Part shown: positions 25,635 to 34,128 of the stretch, piece by piece
Numbering within the stretch: the first letter of the stretch is position 1
Layout of the letters: the number at the start of each line of letters is the position of its first letter
Source of the DNA: JABMQW01 sp964439935
GTDB taxonomy: Bacteria; Fidelibacterota; Marinisomatia; Marinisomatales; TCS56
Direction: 5' to 3'
Length of the DNA: 64,000 bases
NCBI GenBank assembly: GCA_964439935.1
Contig: CAYTPW010000002.1
Span: 62,001 to 126,000, forward strand
Notes under the pieces: model-generated
The model's input: the letters and a program-made list of their open reading frames with translations, nothing else
Databases searched by the model: none
What the model was told of the DNA's origin: nothing
Made by a program: the position numbers and the translations under genes

Positions 25635-26684
25635 TTATATCATTTTTATCGATTTATTACCGGAAACAACTCGACCAATTGGGTATGTTCGTAATCCAGC
25701 CGACTCAAAAGAATTAATTGTTGGCTCCGAAAATTCCTGGTCGATAATTACCACTAACCCGATACCCATATTGAAGGTTCGGTACATCTCAAGCTGTTCA
25801 AGCCGGCCCAGCCGTTGCATTAATTTAAATATCGGTGGAATTGGCCAGCTACCCAACTCAATTTTGACTGAACAACTATCAGGCAATATGCGGGGTAGAT
25901 TATCGATTAATCCACCCCCGGTAACGTGAGCAATACCGTTCACCTGAATCCCGCTCTCAAGCAGGTTCAGTACCGGAGTAGTGTAATTAATATGCGGTTC
26001 CAGCAGGATCTCGCCAACTGATTTCTCCAGTTCCCGCAGATTTGTATTGACGGTATGTTTTCCAATTTCGAAAAATAATTTCCGTGCCAGAGAATAGCCA
26101 TTGGTGTGTAATCCGCTGGATTCGATACCGACTGCAAGATTGCTGGGTCGGATTTCCGTTCCGGTGATTATTTTTTCTTTATCAACAAAGCCGGTAACGA
26201 TGCCCACCAGATCATTTTCTCCGGGCAGGTATGTGTCGGGCATTTCCGCCGTCTCGCCGCCAACCAGGGACACACCGATCTCGCGGCAGGCATCTGCAAT
26301 TCCGGTCACGATCGACTCCACAATATCCGGTTCCAGCCGGTCATTGGCAATGTAATCGAGGAAAGTTGCTGGCCGGGCACCGTGAACGATAATGTCGTTG
26401 CAGCAGGCGCTCACCAAATCGTGACCGATAGTGTCATATTTATTCATCAGGCGGGCAATGATAATCTTAGTTCCCACTCCATCGACGCTCTGTACCATGA
26501 CCGGGTGCTGATATTGGGCGGTTAATTCACGGAGATCGAAAAAAGAACCGAACCCTCCCAGCTCAGAAAGTACCGCCTTGGTATAGGTACTCTGGACTTT
26601 GGATTTGATTCGGTCAATGGCTTCATTGCCGGCATCGATATTGACTCCGGCGGCTTTATAATCAATTTTGGTTTTAAGATTCAT
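25635..26684 (-). CDS. purM: AIR synthetase (FGAM cyclo-ligase)
   Basis: PurM closes the imidazole ring of FGAM using ATP, 349 aa. The N-terminus KIDYKAAGVNIDAGNEAIDRIK is characteristic. GVGTKIIIA, DLVSACCNDIIVHGARP, LVGGETAEMPDTYLPG and HVTGGGLIDNLPRILP match PurM/PurL-superfamily ATP and metal sites. It lies 9 bp after purL and 12 bp before purQS, as expected for an operon encoding successive enzymes. Confidence 0.97.
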   Translation of the reverse strand: MNLKTKIDYKAAGVNIDAGNEAIDRIKSKVQSTYTKAVLSELGGFGSFFDLRELTAQYQHPVMVQSVDGVGTKIIIARLMNKYDTIGHDLVSACCNDIIVHGARPATFLDYIANDRLEPDIVESIVTGIADACREIGVSLVGGETAEMPDTYLPGENDLVGIVTGFVDKEKIITGTEIRPSNLAVGIESSGLHTNGYSLARKLFFEIGKHTVNTNLRELEKSVGEILLEPHINYTTPVLNLLESGIQVNGIAHVTGGGLIDNLPRILPDSCSVKIELGSWPIPPIFKLMQRLGRLEQLEMYRTFNMGIGLVVIIDQEFSEPTINSFESAGLRTYPIGRVVSGNKSIKMI

Positions 26685-26693
26685 TACCGGTTT

Positions 26694-29033
26694 TCAAACC
26701 AGCTTCTCGCGGAGTCCGTTAGTCCAGGTATCCCGGGCACGAATGATGGGTAAATTAACCTGGTCATTGATGATAACGGCCTGGTGGTTGGTTGTCTTGC
26801 CAATCTGAAGAACTGGAAGATCGTAGCGTTGCAGCAGCGCTTCCAGGGCCGCAGAATTGCCTGGTTTGATTTCCAGGATAAAGCCGCCGGTTTCGCTGAA
26901 TAATTGTTTGGTGAAGGGCGGGTCATCCGGAAGTTCTAGCTCACAGCCGATTCCATTGGCGAAAGTCATTTCCACCAAGGCTACCGCCAGACCGCCATCG
27001 GCAATATCGTGGGTTGCCAGCAGGAGGTTCCGATCAATTGCTTCAGTGACAGCATAAATTTGATCTCTGGCAATGGCAATATCAGGTTTTGGTAAATTGG
27101 CCCCGAGCTCATTAAAAAGTGCATAATAAGCACTGCCACCGCATTCATCCTTTCGTTCACCGATCAGGTAAATCAGGGAGTCTGCTTCTTTGAAATCCTG
27201 GGTAACAGCCTGGCTTACATCATCCATCCTACCCAGACAGCTGATGATTGGGCTGGGAGGGATGGCACCATTCCGGGATTCATTATAGAAACTGACATTC
27301 CCTGCTATTATCGGTACTGGTGATCCAGGGTGTTCCTTGAGATGAACCACGGCACAGGTGTCGATTATTCCGCGGGTCGCCTCGGCAAACTCCCACATCT
27401 GTTCCGGATTTTCCGGATTACCAAAACAGAGGCAATCGGTCAAAGCCTGGGGTGTTGCCCCGCAGGCCGCTACATTACGCATAGCTTCCAGAACGGCATT
27501 AACAGCACACCAGTAAGGATCAATCTTACCATAACGCGGGTTATGATCCGTCGCCAGGGCAATCCCGGTACAACGAATCTCCTCCGGATAGCGCTCACTG
27601 TTAAATGGCTGCAGGACACCGGCATCGCTCAATCCGGCATCAACGATGGTCCGCCCCTGGACCTGTTTGTCGTATGTCTCAAATACCGGTTCCCGGGAAG
27701 CGATATTTTCATGGGCCAGCAGGTCCAGCAGCACGTTGTTGAAATCAACCGGCTCTTTCAAATCCGGTTCATTGAAACTCCGATTTGGATCCTTAACCGA
27801 TCGATCATAGAGAAATCCTTTGGTAACCATCGGAGCCGGTGCGTTAACAATTTCAGTGCCATTAGCATGCACGATATAATTATTATCGTCCCGGACTTTT
27901 CCAATCACGCGTGCCTCGGCTTTTTCTGAAATGCCCGGCAAATCAAATATTTGGTTATAATGTTCCAGAATCAATGGGGTGATCTCAGGAGGGGAGACCC
28001 ACATGAAACGTTCCTGAGTCTCTGAACAAAGAATTACAGATGGATGCAGTCCAGCCATACTGATATGGACCTTATCGATCCAGACTTCGGCACCATAACT
28101 GGCAGTATCAGCCATTTCGACGCTGGCACAGGAAACGCCACCGGCCCCTAGATCCTTGAACCCGACTATATTTAATAAATTTTTCTCTTTAAGTATCTTG
28201 AACAGGGCATAACTGGCTTTCAGGAGGTGGCGCTCAAGAAAGGCATTCGGTTCCTGAACCGCGCCCTTATTCTGTTCTTTTTTTTCCTCTTCCAACTCCA
28301 GGGAAGCGAAACTGGCTCCACCAAAACCGCTATTGTCGGTTGGTTTGCCCACTAAAACAATATCATGATTGGCGGCATCTTTCGGAGCATAGGAATGGAG
28401 AATCTCATCCTCCCGCAGAACACCCAGGGTTACTAGCGTTACCAGACAATTGTCATTATAATCTTCATCGTAATAAATATCACCGCCAATGTTGGGGATT
28501 CCCAGCGGATTGCCGTAACCAGCAATTCCAGCCACGACACCATCGTGGATCCATTTGGTTTTATTGGTGCGAATAGCACCGAAGCGCAATGAGTTGGTGC
28601 AGGCGATCACTTCAGCGCCCATGCAAAGTACATCACGAACATTGCCGCCCACTCCCGTGGCGGCTCCCTCGTAGGGCACAACCTGTGAAGGATGATTGTG
28701 TGACTCGTGGCTCATTACCACGCAATAGCGGTTACCGGCTTTGTCAGTGGCAACCGCTACGACACCAGCATCCTCTTTGGCTCCCAGAATAACATTGGGA
28801 CCATCCGTGATCAATTTTTTGAGATATTGCCGGCTGCTTTTGTAGGAACAATGTTCCGAACCCTCGATTGAAAACAACACGCATTCGGCCAGTGAGGGAG
28901 GGCGACCAAGAAAATCATTCTGAATCCGGAGAATTTCGTCAACGGTCAGGGGGATATTATACTCGGACAGGGTAGTCTTGATCTGCGCCGGCGACAGGAC
29001 TGAAAAATCAATCGTTTCGTCGGTAAATGCCAT
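26694..29033 (-). CDS. purL: FGAM synthase, small PurL
   Basis: This is the synthetase subunit that amidates FGAR with ammonia from PurQ, 779 aa. It is of the small type, which lacks fused PurS and PurQ domains and so depends on those subunits. Two PurM-like halves are visible. The N-half has RPPSLAECVLFSIEGSEHCS, ESHNHPSQVVPYEGAATGVG and FKDLGAGGVSCASVEMAD. The C-half has ALTDCLCFGNPENPE, PIIAGNVSFYNES and ATHDIADGGLAVALVEM. The end is short and basic. It lies 3 bp after purA. Confidence 0.96.
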   Translation of the reverse strand: MAFTDETIDFSVLSPAQIKTTLSEYNIPLTVDEILRIQNDFLGRPPSLAECVLFSIEGSEHCSYKSSRQYLKKLITDGPNVILGAKEDAGVVAVATDKAGNRYCVVMSHESHNHPSQVVPYEGAATGVGGNVRDVLCMGAEVIACTNSLRFGAIRTNKTKWIHDGVVAGIAGYGNPLGIPNIGGDIYYDEDYNDNCLVTLVTLGVLREDEILHSYAPKDAANHDIVLVGKPTDNSGFGGASFASLELEEEKKEQNKGAVQEPNAFLERHLLKASYALFKILKEKNLLNIVGFKDLGAGGVSCASVEMADTASYGAEVWIDKVHISMAGLHPSVILCSETQERFMWVSPPEITPLILEHYNQIFDLPGISEKAEARVIGKVRDDNNYIVHANGTEIVNAPAPMVTKGFLYDRSVKDPNRSFNEPDLKEPVDFNNVLLDLLAHENIASREPVFETYDKQVQGRTIVDAGLSDAGVLQPFNSERYPEEIRCTGIALATDHNPRYGKIDPYWCAVNAVLEAMRNVAACGATPQALTDCLCFGNPENPEQMWEFAEATRGIIDTCAVVHLKEHPGSPVPIIAGNVSFYNESRNGAIPPSPIISCLGRMDDVSQAVTQDFKEADSLIYLIGERKDECGGSAYYALFNELGANLPKPDIAIARDQIYAVTEAIDRNLLLATHDIADGGLAVALVEMTFANGIGCELELPDDPPFTKQLFSETGGFILEIKPGNSAALEALLQRYDLPVLQIGKTTNHQAVIINDQVNLPIIRARDTWTNGLREKLV

Positions 29034-29036
29034 TAA

Positions 29037-30347
29037 TCAGCGCACTATCGTCTGGTGCCGCTCTGGCCCCAGGGAAATAATTTTTATTGGACAGCGCAGG
29101 TTTTCCTCAATATAATCAATATAATTCTGCATATTTAGAGGCAGGCCATCATAGCCAGCGGCAATCAGCCTGTCGATGTCACCTGGCTCAAAATTATCCC
29201 ATCCTAAAAGTGTTTCATACACCGGGCGTGCCTTGCGATATTGTTCCAGACTGGCCGGTACTTCACTCAGCAATTGGCTGTCCACTTCATAAGTCGTGCA
29301 GATCTGTAATTCTTTGAATCCGGATAAGATATCCAGCTTGGTCAGAGCAATCTCACTTAAGCCATGCACCCGTACTGCCTGGCGAAGCTGGACCAGATCA
29401 AACCAGCCTACCCGCCTAGGACGACCGGTTGTGGTGCCGTACTCACCGCCCTTATCCCGGAGTGCCTGAGCCTCAGACTCATCCAATTCGGAAGGGAAGG
29501 GGCTTATACCAACCCGACTGACATAGGCTTTGGCAATCCCAATGATTCTCGGAATTTCCCGGATCGTAACTCCTGCTCCAGCAGCGATGTGACCGGCCGT
29601 CATATTACTACTTGTAGTATGGGGATAAATACCATGATCGACATCCAGGCTCAAGCCTTGAGCACCCTCAAAAAGAATTTTTTTACCGGCTGTGAGAGCC
29701 TGGTATAATTCCAGGCTGGTGTCAGCAATATAGGAACGCAAAGCTTCCCCATATTTGCGATATTGATCATAGATATCTTCGATAGGTGTGGTGAATTGTA
29801 TCCCAAGCACCTTGTTGACCAGGTCGACATTGAATGAATAGGCTTTTTCCAGTTTTTCTCGGAATAACTCAGGTTCCAGAAGATCAATCATCCGAATGCC
29901 ATGACGATACATTTTGTCAGCGTAGACTGGGGCGATACCCCGCTTGGTGCTACCTGCCGCCAACTGTCCTTGATGGCCGGTCAATCCCTCATCCACAGCA
30001 ATATGGTAAGGCATAATCACATGGGCGCATTGACTGATTTTCAGATTCGGATTAATCCCGCGCTGTTTCAGATCTTCGATTTCCCGCAGAAGCACTCCGG
30101 GGTCAATTACGGTACCATTTCCGATTATGCTGACCGCGCGCTCGTATAGAACACCCGACGGAATCAGGTGCAGCTTGAAGACCTCTTCGTCGGCGATTAC
30201 CGTGTGACCGGCATTATTACCACCCTGGAAGCGCACCACATAATCGGATTGCCCAGCAAAAAAGTCGGTAATTTTCCCTTTACCTTCATCGCCCCACTGG
30301 GCTCCGACGATAACAGTGACCGGGGACTGGTTTTGACCAACAGTCAT
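29037..30347 (-). CDS. purA: adenylosuccinate synthetase
   Basis: PurA makes adenylosuccinate from IMP, Asp and GTP, 436 aa. The GTP loop VIVGAQWGDEGKGKITD and FQGGNNAGHTV contain the catalytic Asp and His. GSTKRGIAPVYADK, ILFEGAQGLSLDVDHGIYP and TGRPRRVGWFDLVQL follow in the expected order. It is the first gene of the purine operon, and serA diverges from it across ~200 bp. No purine riboswitch was recognised upstream. With purB further down, the operon leads to AMP, while guaA and guaB for GMP are absent here. Confidence 0.97.
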   Translation of the reverse strand: MTVGQNQSPVTVIVGAQWGDEGKGKITDFFAGQSDYVVRFQGGNNAGHTVIADEEVFKLHLIPSGVLYERAVSIIGNGTVIDPGVLLREIEDLKQRGINPNLKISQCAHVIMPYHIAVDEGLTGHQGQLAAGSTKRGIAPVYADKMYRHGIRMIDLLEPELFREKLEKAYSFNVDLVNKVLGIQFTTPIEDIYDQYRKYGEALRSYIADTSLELYQALTAGKKILFEGAQGLSLDVDHGIYPHTTSSNMTAGHIAAGAGVTIREIPRIIGIAKAYVSRVGISPFPSELDESEAQALRDKGGEYGTTTGRPRRVGWFDLVQLRQAVRVHGLSEIALTKLDILSGFKELQICTTYEVDSQLLSEVPASLEQYRKARPVYETLLGWDNFEPGDIDRLIAAGYDGLPLNMQNYIDYIEENLRCPIKIISLGPERHQTIVR

Positions 30348-30546
30348 ATCTATTACATTAGTAGCTTTGGTTGTATTGAAATCGAGGAAAAAAAAGCGAC
30401 ATCACCCCGCAACTTTACCAGCGACAGTGGAAGAAAAAAAGTAAAGATTAATAATCAGAATAGTTTTTATCATTTCTTGTTATTGGATGGCTCTTAGTTT
30501 AAATGCGGACTGTAATTTCCTACTGCTAAACAAGCTAGTGAAAGAC

Positions 30547-31758
30547 ATGACTAAAGCGCCGATAAACGTATTATTGCTGGAAAATATCAGTCCTGATGCC
30601 GTGCAGTGGTATCAGGCCGAGAATTACTCTGTTAAGACAATCAATGGTAGTTTGACGGAAGAGGATCTGATTCAGGAAATACCATTAATCCATCTGCTGG
30701 GTATTCGTTCCAAAACTCAGCTTACTGGGCGAGTGATCCGGCAAGCCAAAAATCTTCAGGCGGTTGGAGCCTTTTGCATTGGTACCAAGCAGATTGATTT
30801 AATAACCTGTCTGAAAAATGGCATTCCGGTCTTTAATGCACCTTACAGCAATACCCGCAGTGTTGTTGAGTTAACGATGGCTGAAATTATAGTGTTGAGT
30901 CGCGGCATATTGGAAAAAAGCCGAAAGGCACATCAGGGTTTATGGGATAAATCAGCCCACGGAAATCGTGAAGTACGAGGCAAAAAATTAGGTATTATCG
31001 GCTATGGAAATATCGGTTCACAGCTTTCTACTTTAGCCGAGGCCAATGGCATGTCAGTCTGTTATTATGATATTGAGGAGAAACTGGCTCTTGGGAATGC
31101 CCATAAATGTGACAATCTGAAGGAATTACTGGTAGAGGCAGATGTTGTTTCAATCCATGTGGACGACCGCCCGGAAAATGAACATTTAATTGGCATCAAA
31201 GAGTTCAACCAGATGAAAAAAGGTGTTCTTTTTCTTAATTCCAGCCGTGGAATGGTGGTTGATCTGGATTGTCTGGCCCAGAAGATTAAATCAGGTCAGA
31301 TTAAAGGCGCCGCCATCGATGTATATCCCCGGGAACCGAATAGCAATTCGGTACCGTTCAAGACTATTTTGCAGGGTCTGCCCAATGTTATTCTTACACC
31401 CCACATCGGTGGCAGCACTGAGGAGGCTCAAACCAATATTGCGACTTTCGTTCCGAAACAGCTAATCAGCTATCTGAAAACCGGCAATACATCGATGAGC
31501 ATCAATTTTCCGCAGTTGAAGCTACCGGCTATTGAAAACGCTCATCGCTTTATTCATATTCACCGTAATGAGCCGGGTGTGCTGGCTGCCATTAACAAGG
31601 TATTCGCCGCGCGCCAGATCAATATTGTGGGGCAATATCTGAAGACCAATGAATTAATCGGATATATGATTACAGATGTCAGTAAAAATTACAGCCCCAA
31701 TGTGATTCGCGAACTGGAGGAAATACAACATACAATCCGTTTCAGAGTCTTGTATTGA
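30547..31758 (+). CDS. serA: D-3-phosphoglycerate dehydrogenase with ACT domain
   Basis: SerA carries out the first step of serine synthesis, 403 aa from the chosen ATG at 30547 (MTKAPINVLLLENISPDAV), which aligns with E. coli SerA. A longer frame from 30487 adds 20 unmatched residues. FCIGTKQIDL and FNAPYSNTRSVVELT are the substrate region. The NAD loop is GYGNIG (152-157). Catalytic R234, E263 and H286 lie in NSSRG, PREPNS and TPHIGGS. The C-terminal ACT domain (~332-403, HIHRNEPGVLAAINKVFA) is the serine-feedback site in the E. coli enzyme. serC follows after 3 nt. Confidence 0.95.
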   Translation: MTKAPINVLLLENISPDAVQWYQAENYSVKTINGSLTEEDLIQEIPLIHLLGIRSKTQLTGRVIRQAKNLQAVGAFCIGTKQIDLITCLKNGIPVFNAPYSNTRSVVELTMAEIIVLSRGILEKSRKAHQGLWDKSAHGNREVRGKKLGIIGYGNIGSQLSTLAEANGMSVCYYDIEEKLALGNAHKCDNLKELLVEADVVSIHVDDRPENEHLIGIKEFNQMKKGVLFLNSSRGMVVDLDCLAQKIKSGQIKGAAIDVYPREPNSNSVPFKTILQGLPNVILTPHIGGSTEEAQTNIATFVPKQLISYLKTGNTSMSINFPQLKLPAIENAHRFIHIHRNEPGVLAAINKVFAARQINIVGQYLKTNELIGYMITDVSKNYSPNVIRELEEIQHTIRFRVLY

Positions 31759-31761
31759 GCG

Positions 31762-32838
31762 ATGAATCAGATTTTTTTTACTCCCGGACCCACTCAATTA
31801 TATCCGACAGTTCCCGGCCATTTACGTACTGCGATTGGCAAGAATATTTTTTCAATTTCCCATCGCGGTCAAACTTTTAAAAGTCTCTACGCGGAAACGG
31901 AAGAAAATCTGCGCCTGGTACTTAACCTGCCCGATCAGCATCAGATCCTGTTTTTAGCTTCCGCTACGGAGGCAATGGAGCGAATAATTCAGGGTTGCGT
32001 GCTGAAAAAGAGCTTTCATCTAATTAATGGAGCCTTTTCCCAGCGCTTTTTTGAAATTGCCCAGCAGTTAAAAAAGCAGCCGGAAGCACATCAAGTGCCC
32101 TGGGGAGCAGGATTTGAATCTGATGATTTAGTGGTACCTGAGGTAGCTGAATTAGTTTGCGTGACTCAGAACGAGACCAGTACCGGAGCGGCTTTACAGG
32201 CAGATTTAATCGCTGCCCTGCACGAGCGTTATCCCCGATCTTTATTGGCTGTAGACCTTGTTTCCTCTGTGCCTTGTTTTGATCTGGATTACTCATTGGT
32301 GGATGCTGCTTTTTTCTCGGTTCAGAAGGGTTTTGGTTTGCCAGCTGGATTGGGGGTTCTGGTTGTTGGTCCGCGCTGCCTGGAAAAAGCAAACCAACTG
32401 AGCAATCAGGGTGAAGCGACAGGTAGTTATCACCGCCTTGAGGTACTGGTGGAAAAAGCGATTCACCAGCAGACATCAGAAACACCCAATATCCTGGGAA
32501 TTTATCTTTTGGGGCGGGTTTGCCGGGACCTGCTGAAAACCGGCATCGACTCCATTCGCAATATAACCCGCCAAAAAGCTGATTTGCTGTATAATGCAAT
32601 AGCTGATCATCCTGATCTGCGCCAATTTGTCCGCGACCCGAAATTTCAATCACCCACAATTGCGGTGGCTGAAACCGGACAACCACCGGCGCGGATTATA
32701 GCTAAACTCAAGAAATCAGGCTTTATTATTGGTACCGGTTATGGAAATTATCGGGAATCACAGATCAGAATTGCCAATTTTCCTGCTCATTCACTGGAGC
32801 AGATGGGCGACCTGGTTAGTGAATTGAATCGCATTTGA
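31762..32838 (+). CDS. serC: class V aminotransferase, probable phosphoserine aminotransferase
   Basis: This PLP enzyme has 358 aa. The N-terminal FFTPGPTQLYP and SISHRGQTFK, D165 (AVDLVSSVPCF) and the Schiff-base lysine K189 (FFSVQKGFGLPAGLG) match class V transaminases of the SerC/alanine-glyoxylate group. Its position 3 nt after serA argues for 3-phosphohydroxypyruvate as substrate. That choice within the family rests on context. The gene ends 16 bp from the convergent GyrI-like gene. Confidence 0.87.
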   Translation: MNQIFFTPGPTQLYPTVPGHLRTAIGKNIFSISHRGQTFKSLYAETEENLRLVLNLPDQHQILFLASATEAMERIIQGCVLKKSFHLINGAFSQRFFEIAQQLKKQPEAHQVPWGAGFESDDLVVPEVAELVCVTQNETSTGAALQADLIAALHERYPRSLLAVDLVSSVPCFDLDYSLVDAAFFSVQKGFGLPAGLGVLVVGPRCLEKANQLSNQGEATGSYHRLEVLVEKAIHQQTSETPNILGIYLLGRVCRDLLKTGIDSIRNITRQKADLLYNAIADHPDLRQFVRDPKFQSPTIAVAETGQPPARIIAKLKKSGFIIGTGYGNYRESQIRIANFPAHSLEQMGDLVSELNRI

Positions 32839-32854
32839 CCCCATAAACGCGAAT

Positions 32855-33472
32855 TCACTTTTTCTTGATCGGCTGTCGAATTACAGTCTTCAATTTCTCA
32901 GGTGCGGTTCGCCGGGGATCGCTCAAGTAAATTTCATGATGCTTATCGCGGCGCTCATATTCCTCTGATTCGATAAAATTGTGTAAACGTTTGATTGTCG
33001 GTGCTTCAGTAGCATAGGGACCAATATGCATTATTTGGGCACAGATTCCTTCTTTCAATTGTTCCAGGTGGATTTTTGGCAGTGCCGATGGATTTTTCTT
33101 TTCTCGGACCTGCGTTCGCGCCAGGCTTACATCTGTTTCAGTGATAAAATCCGGTTGGGCAATCATGGCAGTCCAACACCAGGCGTCCTTATCATTTATG
33201 GAGAATTCCGCCATGTTCGGTACCCACCAAAGACCTTCAAGTGGCATTACTGAAAAATCCTTACTAGAATCAGCTATTTTCACGGAAAACTTCAGTGTGT
33301 AAGCCATGGCATACAGAGCTTCCAGAGCGTCACGGTATTCCTGCGCCGTATTTGGATCGCCTTTGCCATCAATCATTAGATAAAAAAGGGCAGGTACATC
33401 AACTATTACCGGTGCCTTGAGCGTGGTTGGGTATAATTGTTTATATTGCTTTTTCAGATCGAGTTTTGACAT
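32855..33472 (-). CDS. GyrI-like small-molecule binding domain protein
   Basis: The protein (205 aa) resembles the widespread stand-alone GyrI-like family whose N-terminus reads like KLDLKKQYKQLYPT and VPALFYLMIDGKGDPN, followed by EALYAMAYTLKF and LEGLWW. GyrI-like (SHS2) domains in MerR/AraC regulators bind hydrophobic cationic compounds, and the stand-alone members may bind or modify such ligands. No signal peptide is present. It is coupled to the PadR regulator, whose stop overlaps its start (TAATG), so the pair probably forms a small inducible detoxification unit. Specific ligand unknown. Confidence 0.8.
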   Translation of the reverse strand: MSKLDLKKQYKQLYPTTLKAPVIVDVPALFYLMIDGKGDPNTAQEYRDALEALYAMAYTLKFSVKIADSSKDFSVMPLEGLWWVPNMAEFSINDKDAWCWTAMIAQPDFITETDVSLARTQVREKKNPSALPKIHLEQLKEGICAQIMHIGPYATEAPTIKRLHNFIESEEYERRDKHHEIYLSDPRRTAPEKLKTVIRQPIKKK

Positions 33473-34026
33473 TAATTGTTCCCTTCAAATTTGGTGATAT
33501 ATTGATTAAAAAAGTCAATTTCGGCTTTGATCATTGCCAGTGGTTTATCAAATAGAATTGTTATGGCCGGCAGGTCCGGCATTCCCGATTGTAGTTTTTC
33601 AGCACGTATTTGCTGCAGTTTTTTATAATCGCCTTTGAGGTTGGTTACCCGTTGCCGTAACAATCTTTTGATTTTGTCAGCCGGCCAGCCAGCAGTATTT
33701 GAGATCGCTACACTGAAATCTCCGCGATTGGAGTGCGTTTTCGTAAGACCGGCCTCGATCAATCTGATTAACTCAACGTGACCAGTATCGGTCAGCTGGA
33801 AAACCTGCTGAGCCTTACCATTAACAATACGATTTTCATGGTCAATAAAGCCGGCGACTTCCAGCTTTTTAAGTAGGTGATAGATTGATGAAAATCCGAT
33901 TGCCGTCCAGTTACGGATTCCCCGGTTTTTGATTTTGAGTTCCAATTCATAGCCATGACATGGTCCTTCATTTAGCAGACCCAGGACAATAAATTCTTTT
34001 TGAGTTGGGGATTTTGATTTATTCAT
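33472..34026 (-). CDS. PadR family transcriptional regulator
   Basis: The 184-aa regulator has the PadR winged-helix N-domain: KEFIVLGLLNEGPCHGYEL, then SSIYHLLKKLEVAGFIDHE and VFQLTDTGH. A C-terminal helical dimerisation region follows (~110-184). PadR proteins are usually repressors that autoregulate. A perfect 20-bp palindrome lies 7 bp upstream of the start codon and is the likely operator. The regulated partner is the overlapping GyrI-like gene. Confidence 0.88.
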   Translation of the reverse strand: MNKSKSPTQKEFIVLGLLNEGPCHGYELELKIKNRGIRNWTAIGFSSIYHLLKKLEVAGFIDHENRIVNGKAQQVFQLTDTGHVELIRLIEAGLTKTHSNRGDFSVAISNTAGWPADKIKRLLRQRVTNLKGDYKKLQQIRAEKLQSGMPDLPAITILFDKPLAMIKAEIDFFNQYITKFEGNN

Positions 34027-34032
34027 ATTCTA

Positions 34033-34052
34033 ATATAAGAATATTCTTATAT
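34033..34052. promoter_or_regulatory. perfect 20-bp palindrome, probable PadR operator
   Basis: ATATAAGAATATTCTTATAT is identical to its reverse complement. It sits 7 bp upstream of the padR-like start codon, where a bound dimer would block transcription or translation of the padR-gyrI pair. The divergent radical SAM gene starts 76 bp away on the other side. Confidence 0.7.
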
Positions 34053-34128
34053 GAAAAACAAAGATAATATTATAATTGCCGGTATTGAAGAATAACAGGT
34101 TTAAAACGCTATGTGAATCCCTTAGTCG

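Noticed and set aside
30348..30546. Possible purine riboswitch or PurR box between purA and serA
   Set aside because: No recognisable aptamer core or PurR palindrome could be found by reading either strand. The only notable features are A-rich runs.
30487..30546. Longer serA start at 30487
   Set aside because: The extra 20 residues have no counterpart in E. coli-type SerA. The ATG at 30547 aligns with the family.
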